Assembly (NCBI GenBank): GCA_903929105.1
Contig: CAIYTL010000107.1
Coordinates: 1-7,386 of the forward strand
DNA length: 7,386 bases
From: an uncultured Micrococcales bacterium
Lineage (GTDB): Bacteria; Actinomycetota; Actinomycetes; Actinomycetales; Microbacteriaceae
Direction: 5' to 3'
Shown here: piece by piece, positions 1 through 5,793 of the stretch
How the letters are laid out: each line of letters begins with the position of its first letter
Position numbering within the stretch: the first letter of the stretch is position 1
The notes under the pieces: model-generated
The model's input: the letters and a program-made list of their open reading frames with translations, nothing else
Told to the model about the DNA's origin: nothing
The model's database searches: none
Program-made: the position numbers and the translations under genes

Positions 1-1116
1 CTTCGAGGCGTGTCAGCGAAGTATCCGGTGATTTTGGGCGGCGCAGCCCTAACTCGCAGCTTTGTTGAGCAAGACCTGGCCGAAATTTTTGACGGTGAGG
101 TGCGTTACGCTCTCGATGCTTTTGTGGGTCTTCGGATTATGGACACCCTCGTGAAGATTAAGCGCGGCGACACCTCAGTTAGCTTGCCGCCGCTTAAGAA
201 GCGACTGGTTGCACCGAAAAACTTGCTGGTGCGCACGGTGCCCGATCTGATGCCTGACCGCAGCGATGTTGCAACCGACAACGAGATTCCGAATGCCCCG
301 TTCATGGGCGTCAGAGTGGTAAAGGGCATTCCGCTTCGCGACTATGCAAGCTTTTTAGATGAACGTGCGACATTCATGGGGCAGTGGGGCCTGAAGCCTT
401 CTAGAGCCGACGACGGTGCCAGCTATGAAGAGTTGGTTGAAACTGAGGGTCGCCCGCGCCTTCGAGCTTGGCTTGATCGCATTCAGACTGAGGGCTGGCT
501 TGAGGCTGCAGTTGTCTACGGATACTTTCCTGCGGTCTCAGAGGGTGATGACCTAGTTATCTTGCACCACGGCCCCGAGAATGCGACCGATGGCGGCTCT
601 GGGGGAGTTCCCGGCACTGAGCGCCTGCGCTTCAGTTTTCCGCGCCAGGCTCGTGACCGACACCTGTGCCTGAGTGACTTCGTTGCCTCGCGAGAAAGCG
701 GCAAGGTTGACGTCGTTCCGTTCCAACTGGTGACCATGGGGGCTCGCATCAGCGAAGAAGCGAACAAACTTTATGCCGCTAACGAATATCGCGACTACCT
801 CGAAATTCACGGCCTTTCAGTGCAGCTGACTGAGGCTTTGGCGGAGTTTTGGCACACGCGCGTTCGCGAAGAACTGGGTTTTGCTGCTGATGACCCCGAT
901 GAGCTTGAGGGCCACTTTAAGCTCGACTACCGCGGCGCTAGGTACAGCTTTGGCTACCCGGCCTGCCCTGATCTTGAAGACCGAGTCAAGTTGGTTGAAC
1001 TTTTGAAACCTGAGGTTATTGGTGTGACGTTGAGCGAAGAACTTCAGTTGCACCCAGAGCAGTCGACTGACGCTATGGTTTTGCACCACCCTGAAGCTAA
1101 GTATTTCTCGGTCTAG
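1..1116 (+). CDS. metH: Methionine synthase (cobalamin-dependent), C-terminal part; 5' end outside window
   Basis: This is the last 371 codons of the B12-dependent enzyme that moves a methyl group from 5-methyltetrahydrofolate to homocysteine, making methionine in the cytoplasm. The frame is open from base 1, and the GTG at 10 lies inside a conserved stretch (PVILGGAALTR), so it is not a real start. Residues 1 to about 75 are the end of the cobalamin-binding Rossmann domain, and YALDAFVGLRIMDTL is typical of actinobacterial MetH. The rest is the reactivation domain that binds S-adenosylmethionine to rescue oxidised cobalamin. Its signature ARYSFGYPACPDL (R314, G318, Y319 in fragment numbering) matches the E. 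coli RPAPGYPACP motif, and D120 in FLDERATF aligns with the AdoMet-contacting Asp946 of E. coli. The end, HHPEAKYFSV, matches SHPDSKYYAV, so the gene ends normally, without the roughly 35-residue E. coli tail. Identification is very secure; the substrate-binding domains lie upstream. Confidence 0.96.
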   Translation, partial: LRGVSAKYPVILGGAALTRSFVEQDLAEIFDGEVRYALDAFVGLRIMDTLVKIKRGDTSVSLPPLKKRLVAPKNLLVRTVPDLMPDRSDVATDNEIPNAPFMGVRVVKGIPLRDYASFLDERATFMGQWGLKPSRADDGASYEELVETEGRPRLRAWLDRIQTEGWLEAAVVYGYFPAVSEGDDLVILHHGPENATDGGSGGVPGTERLRFSFPRQARDRHLCLSDFVASRESGKVDVVPFQLVTMGARISEEANKLYAANEYRDYLEIHGLSVQLTEALAEFWHTRVREELGFAADDPDELEGHFKLDYRGARYSFGYPACPDLEDRVKLVELLKPEVIGVTLSEELQLHPEQSTDAMVLHHPEAKYFSV

Positions 1117-1119
1117 AAT
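1114..1119 (+). promoter_or_regulatory. Candidate -10 box TAGAAT for a leaderless hydrolase transcript
   Basis: TAGAAT (five of six matches to TATAAT) overlaps the TAG stop of metH and sits exactly six bases before the ATG at 1126. Transcription would then begin at or next to the A of the start codon. The hydrolase has no Shine-Dalgarno sequence, which fits a leaderless mRNA, common in Actinobacteria. I see no good -35 box about 17 bases upstream (CTGAAG at 1091-1096 is poor). Inference from spacing only. Confidence 0.45.
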
Positions 1120-1125
1120 TTGGCT

Positions 1126-2043
1126 ATGACCAACCCGAGTGCATTGTTAGCGAGTCGCGCCAAAGAGCGTGGAGTTGCTAAGAACGTTGATCTGGGTGAA
1201 AAACGCACCGCCTATTGGTTTTATCAGAGTGAAAATTCTTCGGATGCTTCGCAAACCGTGGTGATGATTCACGGTTACCGAGGTAATCACCACGGGCTTG
1301 AAGCGATTGTTGGCGCTCTTGCTAGTGCAAACGTGATTGTGCCTGACCTGCCTGGCTTTGGTGATTCTGAACCATTTGACCAGAACCATTCAATTGAGCG
1401 CTATGCCCGGTGGGTTGGCGAGTTTTTGACGGCTTTGGGCGACTCGGGTGAAATCAATCCGGCCAAAATTACTCTACTGGGGCACTCTTTTGGAACCATC
1501 GTGGTGGCAGCTGCGGTTGCCGAGCAGTTAGCTCAGCCGGCCCGTGTGGTGCTGATCAACCCGGTGTCTGCGCCAGCGCTGAGTGGCCCACGGGCTTTGA
1601 TGACTAAGTTGACTGCTGGTTATTACTGGGCGGGTGGCGCTCTGCCTAACGCGTTGGGCAATGCTTTGCTTGGTAGCCCTTTGATTGTGCGGGGTATGAG
1701 CATTCTGTTGGCTAAAACCAACGACAAAAAACTTCGACGCTGGATTCACCGCGAGCACGACCTCAACTTCAGCAACTTTGCCAGCCGCCGGGTTGCACAC
1801 GAAGGGTTTTTAGCTTCAATCAGCGCAAATGTTGGGCAGTTCGCGAGCCGAATCGCGCAGCCAACTTTGATGATTATCGGCGAGCGCGACGACATTACCT
1901 CAGTGGCCGATCAGCACTTGGCCCAAGCAAAGTTTGCCAACGCAACACTTGAGCAGATTGACGGAGTGGGTCACTTGATTCACTATGAAGCTCCTGTGTT
2001 GGCAGCTCGACTCATTGAAAACTTCATTGAGGCTGCCAAATGA
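1126..2043 (+). CDS. Alpha/beta-fold hydrolase
   Basis: A cytoplasmic serine hydrolase of 305 residues with the full alpha/beta-hydrolase signature. The oxyanion-hole motif is HGYRG (H49-G50), the nucleophile elbow is GHSFG (S121), the likely acid is D255 in GERDD, and the catalytic histidine is H283 in GVGHLIHYEAP. A variable cap region lies roughly between residues 150 and 225. No signal peptide is seen. The substrate cannot be told: esterases, lipases, haloalkane dehalogenases and C-C hydrolases share this layout. A TTG at 1120 could start the frame two codons earlier, but ATG 1126 is preferred because TAGAAT lies six bases before it and neither start has a ribosome binding site. The stop overlaps the next gene's ATG (ATGA at 2040-2043), so the two are probably co-transcribed and translationally coupled. 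This hints at a role in handling a lipid or glycoconjugate precursor, which is inference only. Confidence 0.9.
   Translation: MTNPSALLASRAKERGVAKNVDLGEKRTAYWFYQSENSSDASQTVVMIHGYRGNHHGLEAIVGALASANVIVPDLPGFGDSEPFDQNHSIERYARWVGEFLTALGDSGEINPAKITLLGHSFGTIVVAAAVAEQLAQPARVVLINPVSAPALSGPRALMTKLTAGYYWAGGALPNALGNALLGSPLIVRGMSILLAKTNDKKLRRWIHREHDLNFSNFASRRVAHEGFLASISANVGQFASRIAQPTLMIIGERDDITSVADQHLAQAKFANATLEQIDGVGHLIHYEAPVLAARLIENFIEAAK
2029..2032 (+). promoter_or_regulatory. Ribosome binding site GAGG of the glycosyltransferase
   Basis: GAGG, inside the last codons of the hydrolase, lies seven bases before ATG 2040. It supports that start and the four-base overlap. Confidence 0.55.
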
Positions 2044-3128
2044 TTGTCGAAAAAGTTTTTTTTGACGCCCGATATATTCGCGTTGACCATCACGACGGCA
2101 TCAGCCGCTTTTCGGCAGCCCTCTTTGAAGCCCTCAGTTTGCGAGTGAAGGCGGTCGCCGTGATTTGCGACCTTCGCCAACTTGAAAAGCTACCGCAAGG
2201 CACCGAATACATCATGGCCAATGACCCTACCTCTTGGCGCGAGCCTTTCATTGCCAGCACGCTAAACAAAGCCGGGGCTAAAGTAGTGTTCTCGCCCATG
2301 CAAACTATTGGCAGCTTGGGTCGCCGGTTCAAACTCATCTTGACGCTTCACGATCTCATCTATTACAACCACAAAACACCTCCAGCTGGCTTTAGTGCGG
2401 TTATTCGACTGCTTTGGCGCTTGTATCACTTGAGCTATTGGCCTCAACGCTGGCTGCTTAATCGTGCCGACGCCGTCGCAACGGTTTCTGAGAGCACCAA
2501 ACGGCTCATGCTCGCCAACAAGCTAACCAAGCGGCCAATCTCAGTGATTTATAACGCCGCGGGCTCAGCGAATGCTAAGAACGCCCCTAAGCCACCAGCG
2601 AATCGGCCACAGCAAACGCAGAGCTTGATTTATATGGGCAGTTTTATTGGCTACAAGAACGTTGAAGTTTTGATTGCTGGCATGAAATTTTTGCCCGATT
2701 TTGAACTGAATTTGCTGAGCCGAATTACACCGTCAAGACGTGATGAGCTCGAAAAGCAAATCGACGCCAAAGGTGGCAAGGTTGTTTTTCACAACGGCGT
2801 TAGCGAAGCCGAATATCACGAACAACTTGACCGCGCAGTGGCCCTGGTTTCAGGCTCAAGAGACGAAGGTTTCGGAATTCCGTTGGTCGAAGCAATGTCA
2901 CGCGGCATTCCGGTTGTGGTCAGCGACATTGAGATTTTTCGGGAGATTGGCGGCTCGGCTGCGCTCTATTTTGATCAGAACAGTGCGGTTGACTTTGCTG
3001 ACCAAGTTCGCCAGTTAGATGCAAACTCAGTCTGGCAAGCCCGTTCAAAAGCGTCAATCGAGTGGGCAAGTCGCTTTGACTGGAACAAATCTGCATCAGC
3101 TCTCATGCAAATGATTGAACGGCTTTAG
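2040..3128 (+). CDS. Glycosyltransferase, GT4-like (GT-B fold)
   Basis: A 362-residue retaining glycosyltransferase that should move a sugar from an activated nucleotide donor to an unknown acceptor at the cytoplasmic face of the membrane. The N-terminal acceptor half starts with VFFDARYI and HDGISRF, resembling the GI(G)R opening of GT4 enzymes, and contains LTLHDLIYY (H104). The C-terminal donor half has the phosphate-contacting segment GSFIGYKN (200-207, K206) and the diagnostic EX7E motif DEGFGIPLVEA (E276 and E284), followed by G-IPVVVSD. There is no signal peptide or clear membrane helix, but the stretch around residues 118-140 is rich in Trp, Tyr, Leu and Arg and could lie on the membrane surface. 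The start is fixed by the ATGA overlap with the hydrolase and a GAGG site. The sugar and acceptor are unknown; mannosyl or other hexosyl transfer to an envelope lipid or polysaccharide is a reasonable guess. It converges with the phosphatase gene with only three bases between stops. Confidence 0.92.
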   Translation: MIVEKVFFDARYIRVDHHDGISRFSAALFEALSLRVKAVAVICDLRQLEKLPQGTEYIMANDPTSWREPFIASTLNKAGAKVVFSPMQTIGSLGRRFKLILTLHDLIYYNHKTPPAGFSAVIRLLWRLYHLSYWPQRWLLNRADAVATVSESTKRLMLANKLTKRPISVIYNAAGSANAKNAPKPPANRPQQTQSLIYMGSFIGYKNVEVLIAGMKFLPDFELNLLSRITPSRRDELEKQIDAKGGKVVFHNGVSEAEYHEQLDRAVALVSGSRDEGFGIPLVEAMSRGIPVVVSDIEIFREIGGSAALYFDQNSAVDFADQVRQLDANSVWQARSKASIEWASRFDWNKSASALMQMIERL

Positions 3129-3131
3129 ACG

Positions 3132-3722
3132 CTAGATTTCTGGCGCCGCCAATGTTTGCGGCGCATAGTCGGCTACCTGCCAAACACCGTTGCGATGCTC
3201 AAGAATGCTCATGCTCGCGTTGCCGAGCCGCTCACCTTCGCGAGGCAACTCGTTATTGCTCACGATTCGCAATAGTTTGCGAATCAAGGCACCGTGTGAA
3301 ACCGTCAAAACCCGCTGCCCGGCATAGCTGACTGCCAGTTTGTCTAACAGGTCTAGCGAGCGATTTCTAAGCTCTTCAAGAGTTTCGGCGCCCGGCACTG
3401 CGTTGGTATCAGCATATTTGGCTCGCCACTCTTCATAGAGCAAACCTTCGGCCTCGCCAAACGAACGCTCTAACAACAGCGGTTCAACATGAATAATGTC
3501 GAAGCCAGCCGCCTTAGCAACAATTTCTGCGGTGTCACGCGCTCTTGAAAGCGGAGAGGTGAGCAGAACATCCCATTCGTTGCCATCAATGACTTGCCCA
3601 GCAAGTTCAGCTTGCGCGATGCCGGTTGCATTCAGCGGAATGTCGGCGATGCCTTGCAGTCGAAAATCAATGTTCCAGTTAGTTTGCCCATGGCGCAACA
3701 AGCCAATTACGGTGCTAGTCAA
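3132..3722 (-). CDS. Histidine phosphatase family protein (phosphoglycerate mutase-like)
   Basis: A 196-residue member of the branch-1 histidine phosphatase superfamily, a cytoplasmic phosphomonoesterase working through a phosphohistidine. The RHG motif is LLRHGQTNWN (R10, nucleophile H11), followed by FRLQGIADIPLNATG, then SPLSRARDTA with the phosphate-binding R60, the likely acid E85 in LLERSFGEAEG, and H143 in TVSHGALIRKLL. All key residues are present. The substrate cannot be read from sequence: relatives include alpha-ribazole phosphatase, glucosyl-3-phosphoglycerate phosphatase and broad sugar phosphatases. The start is TTG at 3722: an in-frame TGA lies directly upstream, RHG follows too soon for a later start, and AGAGAGG is seven bases before it. 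It overlaps the end of the sirtuin gene by eight bases, so the two are surely co-transcribed and probably coupled. A GC-rich inverted repeat lies in its last codons. Confidence 0.93.
   Translation of the reverse strand: MTSTVIGLLRHGQTNWNIDFRLQGIADIPLNATGIAQAELAGQVIDGNEWDVLLTSPLSRARDTAEIVAKAAGFDIIHVEPLLLERSFGEAEGLLYEEWRAKYADTNAVPGAETLEELRNRSLDLLDKLAVSYAGQRVLTVSHGALIRKLLRIVSNNELPREGERLGNASMSILEHRNGVWQVADYAPQTLAAPEI
3143..3164. terminator. GC-rich inverted repeat at the convergent gene ends, possible bidirectional terminator
   Basis: GCGCCGC (3143-3149) and GCGGCGC (3158-3164) form a perfect seven-base-pair, all-GC stem with an eight-base loop. It starts 15 bases after the glycosyltransferase stop and lies in the last dozen codons of the opposing phosphatase gene. 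Neither side has a T-run, so it is not a classic intrinsic terminator. It could stop or protect the plus-strand transcript, or it may simply be coding sequence (the AAPEI end). Confidence 0.35.
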
Positions 3723-4587
3723 TCAATAACCTCTCTAAAACCAGCGAAGTATTCGCCTCAATTTTTGCCAGTGCAAGTTCGTCAGCTTTAGTCGGCCCCA
3801 AATTTACGATGACAATAGGCTTGTCGGTTTGGGCCGCACGTTTTGCAAATCGCATTCCCGAGTTGACCGCCAGAGAGGTGCCAACAACCAAAAGACCATC
3901 AGCAGCATCGAGCGCGTCAAAAGATTCAGTTACACGCTCAGCAGGAACGTTTTCACCGAAGAACACCACGTCAGGTTTCAGCACGCCACCACATTTCGGA
4001 CAACCCGGAACCTTGAAGTCAGGCGCAATGTCAACCTCAGCGTCACCGTCAGGGCTGAACTCAAAACTGTCGCTTTTGCTGATAGTGGGGTTGAGTTGCG
4101 TCAGCAGAGCATCCATTTCGATTCTTGTCATCGAAAAATCGCATTTCATGCAGCGAACTTTGCCTAAAGTTCCATGAAGTTCAATGACCTTGCGAGCGCC
4201 AGCTGCCTGGTGCAGGCCGTCAACGTTTTGAGTAATGATGCGAGTGATCTGGCCCAAGCTTTGAGCACGCGCAATTGCAAAATGACCGGGGTTTGGTTTT
4301 GCCATTGCAATGCGGCTCCAACCCACAAAACTTCGCGCCCAGTATCGAACCTGCGCCTCATGTGAGCCCATAAAGTTGTCAAAAGTCATGGGGTGACGAG
4401 CCACTCGACCCTCACCGCGATAGTCGGGAATGCCTGAATCGGTTGAAAGACCAGCGCCACTCAGAACTAAAAGTTTTTTGCCCGCCATGCGTTCGCGCAC
4501 GAAATCGACCCCATATTGCGCGGCAGCCGAAAGAGCGGGGCTTTCATAGTCATCGTCTGGCTGCTCAGAATTCATTAGGTCAACCAT
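3715..4587 (-). CDS. NAD-dependent protein deacylase, Sir2 family, class II (SIRT4-like)
   Basis: A 290-residue cytoplasmic sirtuin that removes acyl groups from lysine using NAD+, giving nicotinamide and O-acyl-ADP-ribose. Seen in order: the NAD-binding GAGLSTDSGIPDYRG (44-58), QNVDGLH (from 120), catalytic H138 in ELHG, and four zinc cysteines as CMKC (C146, C149) and CPKC (C196, C199). These are followed by KPDVVFFGENVP, VVGTSLAVNSG and NLGPTKADELALAKI. RYWARSFVGW, LNP, PDGD and the final NLGPT-DELA segment resemble human SIRT4, placing it in class II, whose known members act as lipoamidase, ADP-ribosyltransferase or remover of branched acyl groups rather than plain deacetylase. The real substrate here is unknown. 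Possible starts are ATG 4596, 4587 and 4575. I choose 4587 because a TAGAAT lies seven bases before it and there is no ribosome binding site. The N-terminal ~25 residues are acidic and not conserved. It shares an eight-base overlap with the phosphatase. Confidence 0.93.
   Translation of the reverse strand: MVDLMNSEQPDDDYESPALSAAAQYGVDFVRERMAGKKLLVLSGAGLSTDSGIPDYRGEGRVARHPMTFDNFMGSHEAQVRYWARSFVGWSRIAMAKPNPGHFAIARAQSLGQITRIITQNVDGLHQAAGARKVIELHGTLGKVRCMKCDFSMTRIEMDALLTQLNPTISKSDSFEFSPDGDAEVDIAPDFKVPGCPKCGGVLKPDVVFFGENVPAERVTESFDALDAADGLLVVGTSLAVNSGMRFAKRAAQTDKPIVIVNLGPTKADELALAKIEANTSLVLERLLID
3730..3736 (-). promoter_or_regulatory. Ribosome binding site AGAGAGG fixing the TTG start of the phosphatase
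   Basis: Read on the minus strand, AGAGAGG is followed by seven bases and then TTG at 3722. An in-frame TGA separates this TTG from any earlier start, so this site settles the start codon. Confidence 0.7.
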
Positions 4588-4594
4588 CGATACC

Positions 4595-4600
4595 ATTCTA
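4595..4600 (-). promoter_or_regulatory. Candidate -10 box TAGAAT for a leaderless sirtuin transcript
   Basis: On the minus strand TAGAAT is followed by seven bases and ATG 4587. It is the same hexamer, at nearly the same distance, as before the hydrolase gene. It overlaps the alternative ATG at 4596 (the AT of the box is the AT of that codon), so if the promoter is real the 4596 start would not be in the message. No clear -35 box is seen. Confidence 0.45.
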
Positions 4601-4616
4601 ACTTTCGTGGCAAACT

Positions 4617-4622
4617 TACACT
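4617..4622 (+). promoter_or_regulatory. Weak -10-like TACACT for the methyltransferase
   Basis: TACACT matches TATAAT at four of six positions and would start transcription near 4629, giving a leader of about a dozen bases. No -35 match is visible. The gap between the divergent genes is only about 50 bases, so any promoter must lie here or within the sirtuin gene. Confidence 0.22.
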
Positions 4623-4627
4623 TCGGC

Positions 4628-4633
4628 AGAAAG
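4628..4633 (+). promoter_or_regulatory. Weak ribosome binding site AGAAAG favouring the GTG start
   Basis: AGAAAG is an imperfect Shine-Dalgarno match. It lies seven bases before GTG 4641 but only four before TTG 4638, so it favours GTG as the start. Confidence 0.35.
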
Positions 4634-4640
4634 TTTCTTG

Positions 4641-5687
4641 GTGATTAAATATTTAGGTTCAAAGCGCACGCTGGTGCCTTTGTTGTCGTCGCTTGCGACG
4701 GCTAGTGGAGCACGCACAGCTCTAGACCTGTTCACCGGAACAACCCGCGTTGCCCAAGCTTTCAAGAGCCAGGGGCTGACGGTATCAGCAGTTGATTTGG
4801 CGAGTTATTCTGAGGTTTTTGCGCGAACCTGGATCACCATAGATGGCGCTCAAGCAAACCAGTCTGAACTCACTGCGGCGTTGGCAGACCTCAACTCTAC
4901 GGTTGGAAAACCAGGCTATTTCACCAAAACTTTTTGCGAAGACGCGCGCTATTTTCAACCTCAAAATGGGGCCAAGGTCGATGCCATTCGAAACCGCATT
5001 GAAGCTGAATTTAAAGATTCATGGATGTACTACCCACTGCTAACCTCGCTGATTCTTGCCAGCGACAGAGTTGACAGCACTACCGGGTTGCAGATGGCTT
5101 TTCTTAAGAGCTGGGCTAGTCGCAGCTTCAACGCTCTAGAACTGCGCGACCCAAAGCTTATTGCCGGCTCTGGTTTTGCTTATCGAGGTGACGCACTCGA
5201 GCTGGCAGCAACTTTGCCACCAACCGACCTGGCTTATCTTGACCCGCCTTATAACCAGCACCGCTATTTTTCGAACTATCACATCTGGGAGACCCTCGTT
5301 CGGTGGGATTCCCCGGAGTCTTACGGAATAGCTAACAAGCGGCTTGATGTGCGTGACCCTGAAACTAAAAGTGCCTTCAATTCAAAGCGCGAGTTCAAAG
5401 ATTCGATCGAAAAGCTGATCACAGATGTTCGGGCTGAAACCCTGATTTTGAGCTACAACAATGAGAGCTGGCTAACCAAAGACGACCTAATAGCAATGTG
5501 CGAACCTAGGGGATCAGTGCAACTAATCGAAGTTGACTTCAAACGTTACGTTGGGGCCCAAATTGGAATTTTCAATCAGGCTGGCCAAAAAGTCGGTGTT
5601 CCGCAGCACCAACGCAACTTGGAATATCTGGTGCTGGTAGGCGATAAATCTGCAGTTGCACGAATGGCTTCGGTCGCAAAAGCTTAA
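4641..5687 (+). CDS. DNA adenine-N6 methyltransferase, D12/alpha type, stand-alone
   Basis: A 348-residue enzyme expected to move a methyl group from S-adenosylmethionine to adenine N6 in a short DNA sequence. The order is that of the alpha (Dam/D12) class. KYLGSKR at residues 3-9 is motif X, and DLFTGTTRVA (from 29) is motif I, the AdoMet site. AVDLASYSE with an acidic residue follows at the end of strand two, then a central region of about 140 residues probably for DNA recognition. DPPYN (201-205) is catalytic motif IV, followed by QHRYFSNYHIWETLVRWD. Motif I has Thr where Dam-like enzymes usually have Gly (FxGxG becomes FTGTT), yet the catalytic DPPY is intact. GTG 4641 gives the usual MIKYLGSKR opening; TTG 4638 is an alternative. 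No restriction enzyme gene is adjacent, so it is an orphan methylase or a housekeeping one. The target sequence cannot be read from the protein. Confidence 0.9.
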   Translation: MIKYLGSKRTLVPLLSSLATASGARTALDLFTGTTRVAQAFKSQGLTVSAVDLASYSEVFARTWITIDGAQANQSELTAALADLNSTVGKPGYFTKTFCEDARYFQPQNGAKVDAIRNRIEAEFKDSWMYYPLLTSLILASDRVDSTTGLQMAFLKSWASRSFNALELRDPKLIAGSGFAYRGDALELAATLPPTDLAYLDPPYNQHRYFSNYHIWETLVRWDSPESYGIANKRLDVRDPETKSAFNSKREFKDSIEKLITDVRAETLILSYNNESWLTKDDLIAMCEPRGSVQLIEVDFKRYVGAQIGIFNQAGQKVGVPQHQRNLEYLVLVGDKSAVARMASVAKA

Positions 5688-5793
5688 GAGTTAGCACATC
5701 TCGGCGGCATGCCAAGGCGCTTCAGCCTTCATTCAGCTCTTTCTGAAAGCCTGTCACTTAGTTTGTTCCAAATCGTTTTCATCAGGAGGCAAA
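5688..5793. other. Intergenic region before the ABC transporter genes, with two small hairpins
   Basis: This 106-base gap contains two adjacent five-base-pair inverted repeats: AAGGC/GCCTT (5714-5718 and 5725-5729, six-base loop) and TTCAG/CTGAA (5732-5736 and 5743-5747, six-base loop). They may end the methylase transcript or shape the leader of the transporter mRNA. Neither has a proper T-run. TAGTTT at 5759-5764 is a poor -10 candidate. A short frame from 5709 has no coding signs. Confidence 0.3.
5784..5789 (+). promoter_or_regulatory. Ribosome binding site AGGAGG of the permease
   Basis: A full-consensus AGGAGG four bases before ATG 5794. It is the strongest ribosome binding site in the window and fixes the permease start. 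Confidence 0.8.

Noticed and set aside
10..1116. Treating GTG 10 as the true start of a complete 368-residue gene
   Set aside because: The frame is open to base 1 and the GTG lies within the conserved cobalamin-domain segment of MetH; the gene is cut by the window edge.
3809..4177. A plus-strand frame of 122 codons opposite the sirtuin gene
   Set aside because: It is a shadow of a gene with full catalytic and zinc motifs on the other strand; its translation shows no domain and it lacks a ribosome binding site.
1..4596. A cobalamin-linked cluster, because metH needs B12, some histidine phosphatases are CobC and some sirtuins are called CobB
   Set aside because: The CobB name is historical, the phosphatase shows no CobC-specific feature I can identify, and the genes lie in opposing units with unrelated genes between them.
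4641..5687. A restriction-modification or phage-defence system around the methylase
   Set aside because: The neighbours are a sirtuin and an ABC transporter permease with no nuclease, helicase or mobility gene. Sirtuin-like domains do occur in defence systems, but this one is a complete class II stand-alone enzyme with zinc site and catalytic histidine, transcribed in the opposite direction.
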